From Paranoxybacillus vitaminiphilus (GTDB lineage: Bacteria > Bacillota > Bacilli > Bacillales > Anoxybacillaceae): a stretch of DNA of 64,000 nt. Below are positions 55,544-64,000 of this stretch, piece by piece. Position 1 is the stretch's first letter; each line of letters begins with the position of its first letter. Position numbers and translations under genes: made by a program. The notes beneath the pieces were generated by a model. The model did no database searches and had not been told where the DNA came from. It saw only the letters and a program-made list of their open reading frames with translations. The DNA lies in contig NZ_QLMH01000001.1 in NCBI RefSeq assembly GCF_003259935.1, positions 160,004 to 224,003 of the forward strand, in the 5' to 3' direction.

Positions 55544-55682
55544 AGAAAAGCGTAGGCGAGCGTTTAACGCCGAAGGAAAATGTTCTTCCGACGAGAAGCG
55601 CTTGTTGCTTCGACGGAGGAAGGTTATTTTCCAGAAGGCGTTGCGAGCCGAGCTAGACAAAAAGAAAAGCGTAGGCGAGCGC
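55544..55682 (+). repeat. Family C long-hairpin repeat after ftsZ
   Basis: Two direct copies of GAAAAGCGTAGGCGAGCG, 118 bases apart, flank a long hairpin in which AACGCC pairs with GGCGTT and GGAAAAT with ATTTTCC around CTTCCG/GGAAG and GAAGC/GCTTC stems. The unit resembles the array at 17750-18012 in reverse. With the following terminator and the spoIIG promoter it accounts for the 361-base gap before spoIIGA. Confidence 0.8.
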
Positions 55683-55715
55683 TTAACATTGAAATTAGCG
55701 AACAAACCTCTGTAC

Positions 55716-55752
55716 AAAAAGCATGAATCATGATGATTCATGCTTTTTATTT
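55716..55752 (+). terminator. Terminator before the spoIIG operon
   Basis: AAAAAGCATGAATCA pairs perfectly with TGATTCATGCTTTTT around a three-base loop, continuing into a T tract. It isolates the dcw/ftsAZ transcript from spoIIGA. Confidence 0.93.
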
Positions 55753-55820
55753 TTCTGCCTATTGTCCCCGCAAATTATTGACAAAATCTCCTGAAAAATT
55801 CCTCTTTTTATCAGCATGAA

Positions 55821-55854
55821 CTGACAGACTTTCCAATAAGATGTACTATATACT
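55821..55854 (+). promoter_or_regulatory. spoIIG promoter with 22-bp spacer (Spo0A type)
   Basis: CTGACA (55821-55826) and TATACT (55849-55854) are separated by 22 bp, the same unusual spacing known for the Spo0A-activated spoIIG promoter of B. subtilis. A TTGACAAAA at 55779-55787 resembles a 0A box in reverse (TGNCGAA with a mismatch). Confidence 0.65.
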
Positions 55855-55902
55855 ATTTTCAGAACTCATTTCTCGGCGTCCATTTTTAAAGGAGGCAAGA
55901 AG

Positions 55903-56829
55903 TTGTCTATCTATTTAGATATTATCTGGTTGCTTAATGTATGTTTTGATAGCTTGCTGCTTTGGCTCACCGCGATTATGCTGAAAAGACAAATTGTTTT
56001 ATGGCGCATTGCTTTAGGTGCATTCATCGGCTCTTTACTTGTGCTGTTTATGTTTACTCCTTTTTCATTGTATGCATCTCATCCGCTTGTAAAACTATTG
56101 TTTTCATTTTTTATCGTCATTGCTTCTTTTGGATTTAAAAGATTTCGCTATTTTATAGAAAACTTGCTCACGTTTTATTTTGCTACTTTTATGATTGGAG
56201 GGGGGATGATTGCGCTTCACAACTTGCTGCAGAATGACATTAGCGCAGCAGCAGGAGCAATAATCACTTCTTCTACAGGAACAGGGGATCCTGTCAGCTG
56301 GTTATTTGTTTTGCTGGGATTTCCGACATTATGGTTTTTTTCACGCAAGCGCATTGATGGGATTCGTGAAAAAAAGCTTCGTTTTGAAAGCATCGTGGAT
56401 GTATTCATTACTTTGGACGAGGTGAACATCGCTTTGAAAGGATTAATTGACAGCGGAAACCAATTATACGACCCAATTACGAAAACACCGGTGATGATTG
56501 TTGACTTGAATGAAGTGAAACAAATGCTTCCGCAGTCCATTGTTGAAAACTTTACGTTGGCTCATGTGTTTCATTTTACAGATCAAAAAGATCTGGAGAA
56601 ATGGCATCATCGTCTGCGCATTATTCCTTACCGTGCCGTTGGCAAAGAGCAGCAATTTTTATTGGCCTTTAAACCTGATAAAATTACGATTCGCTATGAA
56701 AACCGATCTCTTGAAGTAACGAGAGGTTTGATTGGATTGAATGAGTTCAATTTATCAACAGACGGAGAATATCAATGCATCGTTCATCCGAAAATGGTAC
56801 AAACAGCAAAAATTTTAACAGCTTCGTGA
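55903..56829 (+). CDS. spoIIGA: Pro-SigE processing protease SpoIIGA
   Basis: Membrane-embedded aspartic protease that cleaves pro-SigE in the mother cell on a signal from SpoIIR. The 308-residue protein has five N-terminal membrane helices (about 1-150) and a soluble C-terminal protease domain with [17 protein letters not shown]; the catalytic Asp is at 183, as in B. subtilis. TTG 55903 follows GGAGGCAAG. It is 46 bases upstream of sigE. Confidence 0.95.
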   Translation: MSIYLDIIWLLNVCFDSLLLWLTAIMLKRQIVLWRIALGAFIGSLLVLFMFTPFSLYASHPLVKLLFSFFIVIASFGFKRFRYFIENLLTFYFATFMIGGGMIALHNLLQNDISAAAGAIITSSTGTGDPVSWLFVLLGFPTLWFFSRKRIDGIREKKLRFESIVDVFITLDEVNIALKGLIDSGNQLYDPITKTPVMIVDLNEVKQMLPQSIVENFTLAHVFHFTDQKDLEKWHHRLRIIPYRAVGKEQQFLLAFKPDKITIRYENRSLEVTRGLIGLNEFNLSTDGEYQCIVHPKMVQTAKILTAS

Positions 56830-56875
56830 TACTATATCATACTCATTTATTTTCAAACTTAGAAGGGGGATTTCC

Positions 56876-57595
56876 ATGAAAACGTTAAAACTGCGCATTG
56901 TTTATTTATGGTATAAACTGTTAATGAAATTGGGATTCAAGACGGATGAAATCTATTATATCGGCGGAAGTGAAGCATTGCCGCCGCCGTTGACAAAAGA
57001 GGAAGAAGAGTTGTTGCTGCAAAAACTTCCGTCCGGTGACGAGACAGCGCGTTCGATGTTAATTGAACGAAATTTGCGCTTAGTCGTATATATTGCCCGG
57101 AAATTTGAAAATACGGGAATTAATATTGAAGACTTAATTAGTATTGGAACAATCGGCTTAATTAAAGCAGTTAATACATTTAATCCCGAAAAAAAAATTA
57201 AGCTTGCTACATATGCATCACGGTGCATTGAAAACGAAATATTAATGTATTTGCGGCGCAACAACAAAGTAAGAGCTGAAGTATCATTTGATGAACCGCT
57301 GAATATTGATTGGGATGGAAATGAATTGCTTTTATCCGATGTATTAGGGACGGAAGAAGATATTATTACAAAAGACCTTGAAGCAAATGTTGATCGCAAT
57401 TTGTTGATGAAGGCTCTTCATCAGTTAAGCGATCGTGAAAAGCAAATTATGGAACTTCGTTTCGGTCTTTCAGGTGGAGAGGAAAAAACACAAAAAGATG
57501 TCGCGGATCTGTTAGGGATTTCACAATCCTACATATCCCGGCTTGAAAAACGGATTATTAAAAGACTGAGAAAAGAATTTAATAAGATGATGTAA
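56876..57595 (+). CDS. sigE: Sporulation sigma factor SigE (pro-SigE)
   Basis: First mother-cell-specific sigma factor. The 239-residue protein has an N-terminal pro-sequence of about 27 residues (hydrophobic and amphipathic, [15 protein letters not shown]) removed by SpoIIGA, sigma region 2 ([36 protein letters not shown]) and region 4 with helix-turn-helix [20 protein letters not shown] near 210. ATG 56876 follows AGAAGGGGG. Confidence 0.97.
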   Translation: MKTLKLRIVYLWYKLLMKLGFKTDEIYYIGGSEALPPPLTKEEEELLLQKLPSGDETARSMLIERNLRLVVYIARKFENTGINIEDLISIGTIGLIKAVNTFNPEKKIKLATYASRCIENEILMYLRRNNKVRAEVSFDEPLNIDWDGNELLLSDVLGTEEDIITKDLEANVDRNLLMKALHQLSDREKQIMELRFGLSGGEEKTQKDVADLLGISQSYISRLEKRIIKRLRKEFNKMM

Positions 57596-57597
57596 AC

Positions 57598-57665
57598 AGG
57601 CTGGGAGCTTGACCGATGAGTGTCTGATGTGGGATTTGACAGTTTCTGTTCGGTCAGCCCTTTTT
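57598..57665 (+). repeat. Compact family A repeat after sigE
   Basis: A 68-nt short form: GGGAGCTTGACCGATGAGTGTCTG, then GTGGGATTTGACAG, then CGGTCAGCCC followed by a T tract. GCTTGACCG pairs with CGGTCAGC. It starts just after the sigE stop and should reduce read-through into sigG. Confidence 0.7.
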
Positions 57666-57680
57666 CTATTTTTGGCTTGT

Positions 57681-57728
57681 GCATATTTTTCCCACCTAAG
57701 GAGATACTGAAGGTTGACAGCATCTCCT
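57681..57728 (+). promoter_or_regulatory. SigF/SigG-type promoter and hairpin before sigG
   Basis: GCATA (57681-57685) and GGAGATACTG (57700-57709) fit the SigF -35 and -10 consensus patterns (GYWTA and GGNRANAMTR) with a 14-bp spacer, one short of the usual value. AGGAGAT (57699) can also pair with ATCTCCT (57722), so read-through RNA from sigE would fold just before the sigG ribosome site. Confidence 0.6.
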
Positions 57729-57744
57729 GATGGGAGGGAAAGAC

Positions 57745-58524
57745 TTGACAAGAAACAAAGTTGAAATTTGCGGCGTTGATACATCGAAACTTCCAGTGTT
57801 GAAAAACGAAGAAATGCGAGAACTGTTTAAACGAATGCAAGCAGGGGATTTAGAAGCAAGGGAGAAGCTAGTAAATGGAAATTTACGTCTCGTCTTAAGC
57901 GTTATTCAACGGTTTAACAACCGCGGAGAGTTTGTGGACGATTTGTTTCAAGTCGGCTGTATCGGCTTAATGAAATCGATTGATAATTTTGATTTAAGTC
58001 AAAATGTAAAATTTTCAACGTATGCAGTACCGATGATTATTGGTGAAATTCGCCGTTATTTACGTGATAACAATCCGATTCGCGTTTCACGATCATTGAG
58101 GGATATTGCATACAAAGCGCTTCAAGTACGAGAAAAGCTAATAACTGAGACAGCAAAAGAGCCGAAAGCGGAAGACATTGCCAAAGAGCTTGGGATATCA
58201 CACGAAGAAGTCGTTTTTGCATTAGATGCCATTCAAGATCCGGTTTCCCTTTTCGAACCAATTTATAATGATGGCGGCGATCCCATTTATGTTATGGACC
58301 AGCTGAGTGATGAACGCAACCGCGATACGCAATGGATTGAAGAAATCGCCTTAAAGGAAGGGCTGCGGCGTTTGAATGAAAGAGAAAAGATGATCATAAG
58401 AAAGCGTTTTTTCCAAGGAAAGACGCAAATGGAAGTAGCTGAGGAAATCGGGATTTCCCAGGCGCAAGTGTCACGTTTAGAAAAAGCAGCAATCAGACAA
58501 ATGAACAAAAATATTCAAATATGA
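57745..58524 (+). CDS. sigG: Forespore sigma factor SigG
   Basis: Late forespore sigma factor. The 259-residue protein begins TRNKVEICGVDTSKLPVLKN, nearly as in B. subtilis, with region 2 (NLRLVLSVIQRFNNRG, DLFQVGCIGLMKSIDNFD) and region 4 ending EVAEEIGISQAQVSRLEKAAI (shortened by one side). TTG 57745, six bases after GGAGGGAA, replaces the longer frame from 57730. The weak TTG start may help to limit SigG synthesis. Confidence 0.96.
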   Translation: MTRNKVEICGVDTSKLPVLKNEEMRELFKRMQAGDLEAREKLVNGNLRLVLSVIQRFNNRGEFVDDLFQVGCIGLMKSIDNFDLSQNVKFSTYAVPMIIGEIRRYLRDNNPIRVSRSLRDIAYKALQVREKLITETAKEPKAEDIAKELGISHEEVVFALDAIQDPVSLFEPIYNDGGDPIYVMDQLSDERNRDTQWIEEIALKEGLRRLNEREKMIIRKRFFQGKTQMEVAEEIGISQAQVSRLEKAAIRQMNKNIQI

Positions 58525-58627
58525 TGAGGTTGACCCGGAAGCCAAGTGCCAGACCTTACAGCCCCATATATAGGACATCTATATTGCGGGCTGTGCGTGA
58601 GGCCGGACGTTTATGGGTCAGCCTCTT
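58525..58627 (-). repeat. Palindromic intergenic repeat, family A (reverse orientation)
   Basis: GAGGTTGACCC pairs with GGGTCAGCCTC. Inside, GCCAAGTGCCAGACC faces GTGAGGCCGGACG, and the tip contains CCCATATATAGG and ATATTGCGGG. It begins at the sigG stop and ends in TTGTTGTTTTTG. The ylmA gene found here in B. subtilis is absent. Confidence 0.8.
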
Positions 58628-58711
58628 GTTGTTTTTGTACAAATATAATCATGAATGGCGGAAAGACAATCATATAGTAAAAATAAGAGAGGATGAAAGC
58701 GAGGGGTTCGG

Positions 58712-58957
58712 ATGGTAAAAATTTCAGAATTCCAATCAAAAGATGTAGTAAATGTGGCGAACGGCAAGAAATTAGGAAACATCGGCGATATTGATATTAA
58801 TTTACAAACGGGACATATTGAAGCAATTATTATTTTGCGGACAGGGAAAATTCTTGGACTATTCGGCAGGGAAGAAGAAACGATTATTCCTTGGAACAAC
58901 ATTGTGAAGGTTGGTACAGATGTCATTTTAGTCCGTCTCAATGAAGAAATATATTAA
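58712..58957 (+). CDS. ylmC: PRC-barrel sporulation protein YlmC/YmxH
   Basis: An 81-residue PRC-barrel domain protein (SEFQSKDVVNVANGKKLGNIGDIDIN..., shortened, with later GREEETIIPWNNIVKVGTD). Homologues are annotated as YlmC/YmxH sporulation proteins; function is unclear. ATG 58712 lies after GAGGGGTTCGG. It stands between sigG and ylmD, as in B. subtilis. Confidence 0.9.
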   Translation: MVKISEFQSKDVVNVANGKKLGNIGDIDINLQTGHIEAIIILRTGKILGLFGREEETIIPWNNIVKVGTDVILVRLNEEIY

Positions 58958-59086
58958 AAAATTTTTAGTAAACAATCTTCCAACTTAGAAATAGTTCAAT
59001 AATCATTATCACATTTAAGAAAACTATGATAAAATAGGAAAAAAAGTGATAAAAATCTACAAAATACGGTTAAAAGGATGTAGAAC

Positions 59087-59917
59087 ATGCCTGAGATTTT
59101 TCAACAAAAAAATCATGACGAAGTTCTTTTTCTTGACGATTGGCACTCTATGATGCCGCAGCTGGTCGTCGGCTTTACGACAAAGAAAGGCGGTTATAGT
59201 AAAAGAGAGTTTACAGGTTTAAATCTTGGGCTGCATGTTCATGATGATGCCGACGATGTTCGGCGAAATCGCCAAAAGCTGTCTGAAGTATTACAGTTTT
59301 CGCTGGAAAAATGGGTGTGTAGCGAGCAAATACATGATAATCGAATTGAGAAAGTAACGAAGAATGATTGCGGCAAAGGAGTTCTTCATTACGATACAGC
59401 CATAGCTGGTGTTGATGGGCTGTATACGAAGGAAGCCAACATTTTATTGGCACTTTGCTTTGCTGATTGCGTTCCCCTCTATTTTTTTGCGCCAAAGCAT
59501 CAACTTGTTGGCCTTGCGCATGCGGGGTGGAAAGGGAGCGTCAAAAATATCGCTGGTGAAATGGTTCGCCTTTGGATAGAGAAGGAAAAGGTTCGCCATG
59601 CTGACATTTATGCAGCGATTGGTCCATCCATTGGCAAGTGCTGCTATATTGTTGACGATCGCGTTATCGATTTAGTGAAAAAAGCAGCAGAAGATTCGGC
59701 ATATCATCTTTATCAAGAAACGAGCAAGGGGCAATATGCACTCGATTTAAAAGAGTTAAATCGGCAACTGCTATTAAAAGCTGGCATTCCGAAACAAAAC
59801 ATCCTTGTCAGCGAATATTGCACAAGCTGCGCTGGCGAGTTATTTTTCTCTCATCGACGCGATAAAGGGAAAACAGGCCGGATGATGAGTTTTATCGGCA
59901 GGAAGGAGGAAGAGTGA
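59087..59917 (+). CDS. ylmD: YlmD, laccase-domain (DUF152) protein
   Basis: A 276-residue member of the YfiH/DUF152 family, reported to have purine nucleoside phosphorylase or adenosine deaminase activity and often called polyphenol oxidase. Conserved metal-site residues are in LALCFADCVPLYF near residue 125, LAHAGWKGSVKNI near 143 and the CTSCAGELFFSHRRDKGKTGRM region (shortened) near 245. It begins 87 bases before the ylmD-to-ylmH string of closely spaced genes. ATG 59087 follows AAAGGATG. Confidence 0.92.
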   Translation: MPEIFQQKNHDEVLFLDDWHSMMPQLVVGFTTKKGGYSKREFTGLNLGLHVHDDADDVRRNRQKLSEVLQFSLEKWVCSEQIHDNRIEKVTKNDCGKGVLHYDTAIAGVDGLYTKEANILLALCFADCVPLYFFAPKHQLVGLAHAGWKGSVKNIAGEMVRLWIEKEKVRHADIYAAIGPSIGKCCYIVDDRVIDLVKKAAEDSAYHLYQETSKGQYALDLKELNRQLLLKAGIPKQNILVSEYCTSCAGELFFSHRRDKGKTGRMMSFIGRKEEE

Positions 59918-60592
59918 ATGTCTGTTAGCGCCAATTTAGCAGCAATTAAAAAAAATATCGTTGAAGCATGCGAACGCGTTGGGCGCAATCCAGCGGACAT
60001 TCGCATTATTGCTGTAACGAAATATGTGAGTGTTGAGCGTGCTAAAGAAGCGTATATGGCCGGCATAACCCATTTTGGCGAAAATCGCGATGAAGGATTT
60101 TTGCAAAAATACGAAGCATTAGGAAGCGAACCAACGTGGCATTTTATAGGCACGCTCCAGTCACGCAAAGTGAAAAATGTGATTGATAAAATCGACTATC
60201 TTCACTCCCTTGACCGATTATCGCTTGCTAAAGAGATTCAAAAGCGGGCGACAAAGCCATTGAAATGCTTCGTGCAAGTAAATGTATCAGGGGAAGAGTC
60301 GAAGCACGGCTTGACGCCGCAAGAGGTGATTCCCTTTATTGAAAAACTTAAAGAATTTCCAAACATTATCGTAGTTGGGCTGATGACAATGGCGCCATTT
60401 ACAGATAATGAGCAAGACATTCGCCGCTGTTTTCGCGAATTAAAAAAATTGCAGGAAGAAATACAGACGTTACATATTCCGTATGCTCCATGTACAGAGC
60501 TTTCCATGGGAATGTCAAATGACTACATCATTGCCATTGAAGAAGGTGCGACATTTATCCGTTTAGGTACGTCATTAGTGGGAAAAGAATAA
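59918..60592 (+). CDS. ylmE: PLP-binding protein YggS/YlmE family
   Basis: A 224-residue PLP homeostasis protein (YggS/PLPBP fold). The PLP-binding Lys lies in [17 protein letters not shown] near residue 33, followed by [22 protein letters not shown] near 81, [13 protein letters not shown] near 118 and the C-terminal LSMGMSNDY near 196. It starts right after the ylmD stop (TGAATG) and is followed 17 bases later by sepF. Confidence 0.94.
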   Translation: MSVSANLAAIKKNIVEACERVGRNPADIRIIAVTKYVSVERAKEAYMAGITHFGENRDEGFLQKYEALGSEPTWHFIGTLQSRKVKNVIDKIDYLHSLDRLSLAKEIQKRATKPLKCFVQVNVSGEESKHGLTPQEVIPFIEKLKEFPNIIVVGLMTMAPFTDNEQDIRRCFRELKKLQEEIQTLHIPYAPCTELSMGMSNDYIIAIEEGATFIRLGTSLVGKE

Positions 60593-60608
60593 TTGGAGGT
60601 GAACGAAT

Positions 60609-61049
60609 ATGGGGATTATTAAAAAATTTAAAAACTATTTTTTAGACGAGGAAGAATATGATGATTATGAGGAAGAGTATTTTGAGGAAGAAGAGGAGGA
60701 AGAAGTCTCCAAGCCTTTACAAAAAGGTCATGGCAAGCAAAATGTAGTTAGTTTGCAAAGCGTGCAAAAATCATCGAAAGTTGTATTATATGAACCTAGA
60801 GCCTATGCCGAGGCTCAAGAAATCGCTGATCATTTAAAAAGTAGACGAGCTGTTGTTGTCAATCTTCAGCGCATTCCTCATGATCAGGCAAAGCGCATTG
60901 TTGATTTTCTAAGCGGGACGGTATACGCTATTGGCGGCGATATCCAGCAAGTAGGTACGAAGATCTTTTTATGCACACCTGACAATGTCGATGTGACAGG
61001 CTCTATTTCTGTCGTTTCTGACGATGAATCATCAATCAAGAGGTGGTAA
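60609..61049 (+). CDS. sepF: Cell division protein SepF
   Basis: Membrane-binding protein that bundles FtsZ and anchors it. The 146-residue protein has an N-terminal amphipathic membrane helix ([16 protein letters not shown]), an acidic linker very rich in Glu/Asp/Tyr (about 14-40), and a C-terminal ring-forming domain (about 58-140, [38 protein letters not shown]). It corresponds to ylmF. ATG 60609 follows TGGAGGTGA. Confidence 0.95.
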   Translation: MGIIKKFKNYFLDEEEYDDYEEEYFEEEEEEEVSKPLQKGHGKQNVVSLQSVQKSSKVVLYEPRAYAEAQEIADHLKSRRAVVVNLQRIPHDQAKRIVDFLSGTVYAIGGDIQQVGTKIFLCTPDNVDVTGSISVVSDDESSIKRW

Positions 61050-61055
61050 TTTTAC

Positions 61056-61325
61056 ATGGACAGTTTGCTTTCGTTTTTAGTGTTGCTTATTGAAATATAC
61101 TCCTATGCATTAATTGTGTACATTCTCATGTCATGGTTTCCAAACGCACGGGACACGAAGTTTGGACAAATATTAGCCAATATTTGCGAGCCGTATTTAG
61201 AACCATTCCGCCGTATTATTCCACCGATCGGGATGCTGGATATATCGCCGATTGTAGCGATTTTAGTTCTTAACTTTGCCACAAGAGGTTTATATGCACT
61301 TTTTGATATGTTGAAGTTAGGATAG
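61056..61325 (+). CDS. ylmG: YggT family membrane protein YlmG
   Basis: An 89-residue protein with two hydrophobic helices (about 4-26 and 62-85) and the conserved [28 protein letters not shown] region (shortened) between them. YggT proteins are linked to division and envelope homeostasis by context. It starts six bases after the sepF stop. Confidence 0.92.
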   Translation: MDSLLSFLVLLIEIYSYALIVYILMSWFPNARDTKFGQILANICEPYLEPFRRIIPPIGMLDISPIVAILVLNFATRGLYALFDMLKLG

Positions 61326-61395
61326 CGGGGAATCCGACAATAGGGTTCCTTTCTTTATGAGCCGATAAAGATTAAATTATTGGGTGTTGGATGAT

Positions 61396-62169
61396 ATGAA
61401 CCTTTATCAGCATTTTCGCAAAGAAGAGCATCACTTTCTTGATCAAGTGCTCGAGTGGCGTGAATCTGTGAAAACATGGTATGCGCCGAAACTGACAGAT
61501 TTTTTGGATCCGCGTGAACAAGAAATTGTACGGTTAGTTGTAGGAAATGATCCTGAAGTTAAGCTTTCTTTTTATGGTGGCGCTTCTTTTGTGGAGCGGA
61601 AACGGGCGTTATTGTATCCCGAATATTTTGAGCCGAAGCAGGAAGAGTTTGAGCTTGTTCTTTTTGAAATTAAATATCCTCATAAATTCGTGTCGTTTGA
61701 GCATCGGCAAGTACTTGGGTCCCTGATGTCTCTCGGGCTTAAAAGAGCAAAATTTGGCGATATTCTTATAAAAGAAGAAAAGATACAATTTATCGTTGCC
61801 AAAGATATTGCTTCTTACATTCAGCTAAATTTCGATGCGGTTGGGAAAACGAAAGTTTCACTTGAGCAGCTGTCGTTTGACAATATAGTACAGCTCGAAG
61901 AACAATGGCTGGAAGAAACGATAACCGTTTCTTCTTTGCGATTGGACGCGGTGTTGGCGCAAGCTTTTCACGTTTCCCGCCAAAAAGTGCAGCTATTCAT
62001 TGAAAACGGATTAGTCAAAGTGAATTGGAAAATTACTGAACAGCCTCATTTCGAATGCAAAGAAGGAGATACGTTATCGGCTCGGGGCTTTGGACGCTGC
62101 AAAATTGTTTCGATTGACGGCAAGACGAAAAAAGAGAAATGGCGGGTGCGAATCGGAAAACAAAAATAA
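61396..62169 (+). CDS. ylmH: YlmH, S4-domain RNA-binding protein
   Basis: A 257-residue protein with an N-terminal domain (about 1-170, TDFLDPREQEIVRLVVGND, RALLYPEYFEP) and a C-terminal S4 RNA-binding domain (about 180-245, SSLRLDAVLAQAFHVSRQKVQLFIENGLVKVNWK, shortened). In B. subtilis YlmH is reported to act on stalled 50S subunits in ribosome quality control as an RqcP-like factor. ATG 61396 gives the same length as B. subtilis; the GTG at 61384 is not supported by a good ribosome site. Confidence 0.93.
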   Translation: MNLYQHFRKEEHHFLDQVLEWRESVKTWYAPKLTDFLDPREQEIVRLVVGNDPEVKLSFYGGASFVERKRALLYPEYFEPKQEEFELVLFEIKYPHKFVSFEHRQVLGSLMSLGLKRAKFGDILIKEEKIQFIVAKDIASYIQLNFDAVGKTKVSLEQLSFDNIVQLEEQWLEETITVSSLRLDAVLAQAFHVSRQKVQLFIENGLVKVNWKITEQPHFECKEGDTLSARGFGRCKIVSIDGKTKKEKWRVRIGKQK

Positions 62170-62253
62170 CGGGAAAATAGCAGGAATTGGGTGAAAGATG
62201 TCGAATGGTATCATAATAAACTGAAGCAGATCATTTCAATGGAGGTGGCACTT

Positions 62254-62766
62254 GTGCCTTTAACGCCATTAGATATTCATAATAAAGAGTTTAGCAAAGG
62301 CTTTCGCGGCTATGATGAAGACGAAGTGAATGAGTTCCTCGATCAAGTGATTAAAGATTATGAAATGATTATTCGTGAAAAAAAACAGCTTGAGGAAAAA
62401 GTAGCAGAGTTAACGGAGAAACTAAACTATTTTATAAACATCGAGGAGACTTTAAATAAATCGATTTTAATTGCCCAAGAGACAGCAGAAGAAGTAAAAC
62501 GAAATGCACAAAAGGAAGCAAAACTTATTATTAAGGAAGCGGAAAAAAACGCCGACCGCATCATTAGCGAGGCGCTGGCAAAATCGCGGAAAATCGCGCT
62601 CGAAATTGAGGAATTAAAACGACAGTCTAAGGTGTTCCGCACCCGCTTCCGCATGCTTATTGAAGCTCAGCTCGAAATGTTAAATAACGATGATTGGGAC
62701 CATTTATTGGAATATGAAGTGAAGGAAATTAATGAAGAAGAGCTTGAAGAAGCGAGCCAATCTTGA
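62254..62766 (+). CDS. divIVA: Cell-pole and septum organiser DivIVA
   Basis: A 170-residue curvature-sensing coiled-coil protein. The N-terminal lipid-binding domain has PLTPLDIHNKEFSKGFRGYDEDEVNEFLDQV (shortened), followed by long coiled coils (about 30-60 and 70-140) and a C-terminal tetramerisation part. It recruits MinJ at septa and RacA at poles. GTG 62254 follows a perfect GGAGGTGG; the frame extends upstream to 62191 without support. Confidence 0.95.
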   Translation: MPLTPLDIHNKEFSKGFRGYDEDEVNEFLDQVIKDYEMIIREKKQLEEKVAELTEKLNYFINIEETLNKSILIAQETAEEVKRNAQKEAKLIIKEAEKNADRIISEALAKSRKIALEIEELKRQSKVFRTRFRMLIEAQLEMLNNDDWDHLLEYEVKEINEEELEEASQS

Positions 62767-62792
62767 CGAAAATTCCTTTTTTCACATATAAT
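62763..62792 (+). promoter_or_regulatory. SigA promoter of ileS overlapping the divIVA stop
   Basis: TTGACG (62763-62768) and TATAAT (62787-62792) are separated by 18 bp. The -35 box includes the divIVA TGA stop. Transcription would start near 62799 and run into the T-box leader. Confidence 0.75.
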
Positions 62793-62819
62793 AACCAATA
62801 CAAAAAGGATAATCTAGAC

Positions 62820-63066
62820 GATGAAAGGGACAGTAGTTCTTTCAAAAGCTTATTTCAGCGAGCCAAGGATGGTGGGAGCTTGGCATAAGCGGAAGAATGA
62901 AAATCACCCTGGAGTTCCATGCTGAAATGACAGTAAGCAATGGCGCGTCATTCCCGTTACGAATGAAGAGTGGGCTATTCATGCACGTTTGCATACATAG
63001 TCAATAAGGGTGGTACCGCGAGACCTTTCTCGTCCCTTTTGGGATGGAAAGGTCTTCATTTTTTAT
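62820..63066 (+). promoter_or_regulatory. Isoleucine T-box leader of ileS
   Basis: A complete tRNA-sensing leader: stem I with specifier ATC (Ile) at 62903-62905 inside GAAAATCACCC, the T-box AGGGTGGTACCGCG at 63007-63020, and the terminator AGACCTTT/AAAGGTCT followed by a T run (63021-63066). Uncharged tRNA(Ile) should stabilise the antiterminator and switch on ileS. Confidence 0.96.
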
Positions 63067-63105
63067 AAATAATTTAGTAAACAAATATTGGAGGGATGAT
63101 TAGGG

Positions 63106-64000
63106 ATGGACTATAAAAACACGTTGTTAATGCCGAAAACGGAGTTCCCGATGCGCGGCAATCTTCCGCAACGAGAGCCGCAAATTCAAGCTAAATGGGA
63201 AGAAATGGATATTTATCGAAAAGTGCAAGAACGGACAAAAGGCCGACCGCTATTTGTTTTGCACGATGGACCGCCGTATGCCAATGGCGATATTCATATG
63301 GGACATGCGTTAAACAAGATTTTAAAAGACATTATCGTACGCTATAAATCAATGAGCGGCTATTGTGCTCCATATGTGCCGGGGTGGGATACACACGGGC
63401 TGCCAATCGAAACAGCACTTACGAAAAATAAAGGCGTCAATCGTAAAGAAATGAGTGTTGCACAATTCCGCAAGCTTTGTGAAGAATATGCTTACGAGCA
63501 AATTGATAGCCAACGAAAACAATTTAAGCGTCTCGGTGTGCGCGGCGATTGGGAAAATCCTTATATTACGTTAAAGCCGGAATATGAGGCGCAGCAAATT
63601 AAAGTGTTCGGTGAAATGGCGAAAAAAGGCTTGATCTATAAAGGACTTAAGCCTGTATACTGGTCTCCGTCAAGCGAATCTGCATTAGCAGAGGCAGAAA
63701 TTGAGTATAAAGATAAACGCTCACCGTCGATTTACGTTGCTTTTGCCATTAAAGATGGAAAAGGCGTTCTTGAGGGAGACGAAAAAATTGTTATTTGGAC
63801 AACAACTCCTTGGACGATCCCGGCGAACTTAGGAATTACTGTGCATCCTGAGCTTGAGTATAGTGTTGTGCAAGTAAATGGAGAAAAATATATTATTGCA
63901 TCTGCGTTGATTGAGTCGGTAAAAAAAGAAATTGGCTGGGAAGATGTAACTGTCATCAAAACGTTAAAAGGAAGCGATTTGGAATACGTTGTTGCCAAAC
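63106..64000 (+). CDS. ileS: Isoleucyl-tRNA synthetase, N-terminal part (runs off the window)
   Basis: The first 298 codons of a class I aminoacyl-tRNA synthetase open to the window end. HIGH motif appears in [16 protein letters not shown] near residue 58, [17 protein letters not shown] near 87, and the start of the editing (CP1) domain with the [14 protein letters not shown] segment near 229. ATG 63106 is preceded by GGAGGGATGATTAGGG. Regulated by the T-box immediately upstream. KMSKS and the zinc-binding C-terminus lie beyond the window. Confidence 0.96.
   Translation, partial: MDYKNTLLMPKTEFPMRGNLPQREPQIQAKWEEMDIYRKVQERTKGRPLFVLHDGPPYANGDIHMGHALNKILKDIIVRYKSMSGYCAPYVPGWDTHGLPIETALTKNKGVNRKEMSVAQFRKLCEEYAYEQIDSQRKQFKRLGVRGDWENPYITLKPEYEAQQIKVFGEMAKKGLIYKGLKPVYWSPSSESALAEAEIEYKDKRSPSIYVAFAIKDGKGVLEGDEKIVIWTTTPWTIPANLGITVHPELEYSVVQVNGEKYIIASALIESVKKEIGWEDVTVIKTLKGSDLEYVVAK

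Overview
The window is a chromosomal segment of a low-to-moderate-GC, endospore-forming Gram-positive bacterium of the family Bacillaceae. Protein content and gene order match the Bacillus subtilis ylaK-to-ileS region almost gene for gene. A fused caa3 oxidase subunit, Geobacillus-like intergenic hairpin repeats and many GTG/TTG starts suggest a thermophilic relative (Parageobacillus, Geobacillus or Anoxybacillus type). That genus-level guess is inference. No rRNA, tRNA, CRISPR array, prophage or intact insertion sequence was seen.

Layout. 1-2.7 kb: end of a PhoH-like ATPase, ylaL, ylaN, ftsW. 2.7-6.2 kb: pyruvate carboxylase. 6.4-9.1 kb: TPP riboswitch and thiM-thiD-thiE. 9.1-16.6 kb: heme A synthesis and caa3 oxidase (ctaA divergent from ctaBCDEFG). 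16.7-25.6 kb: small ylb genes, including two CAP-domain proteins, ricF, and several unknown secreted or membrane proteins. 26-32.6 kb: rsmD, coaD, ylbJ, ylbK, ylbL, tmcAL, ylbN, rpmF. 32.9-37.6 kb: an enoyl-CoA hydratase homologue, gerR, panE, a DUF3397 protein, bshC. 37.8-55.5 kb: the division and cell-wall (dcw) cluster from rsmH to ftsZ. 55.9-58.5 kb: spoIIGA-sigE-sigG. 58.7-62.8 kb: ylmC to divIVA. 62.8-64 kb: an isoleucine T-box and the start of ileS.

The genes serve vegetative growth (respiration, thiamine, CoA and bacillithiol synthesis, peptidoglycan precursors, Z-ring) and the switch to sporulation (SpoVD, SpoVE, SpoIIGA, SigE, SigG, GerR, YlbJ, RicF). Division and sporulation versions of the same machines lie side by side: FtsW/SpoVE and PBP2B/SpoVD.

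The dcw cluster departs from the usual Bacillaceae plan. mraZ is not upstream of rsmH. The murF position between murE and mraY holds a 149-residue relic with only the MurF N-terminal domain, still coupled by overlaps to both neighbours. murG is missing between spoVE and murB, where a palindromic repeat sits instead.

The most distinctive non-coding content is families of roughly 65-125 nt palindromic repeats placed just after stop codons, apparently working as terminators. There are also GC-richer long-hairpin tandem units, hairpins like IS200/IS605 ends, and an unusual promoter-hairpin-terminator leader before divIB.
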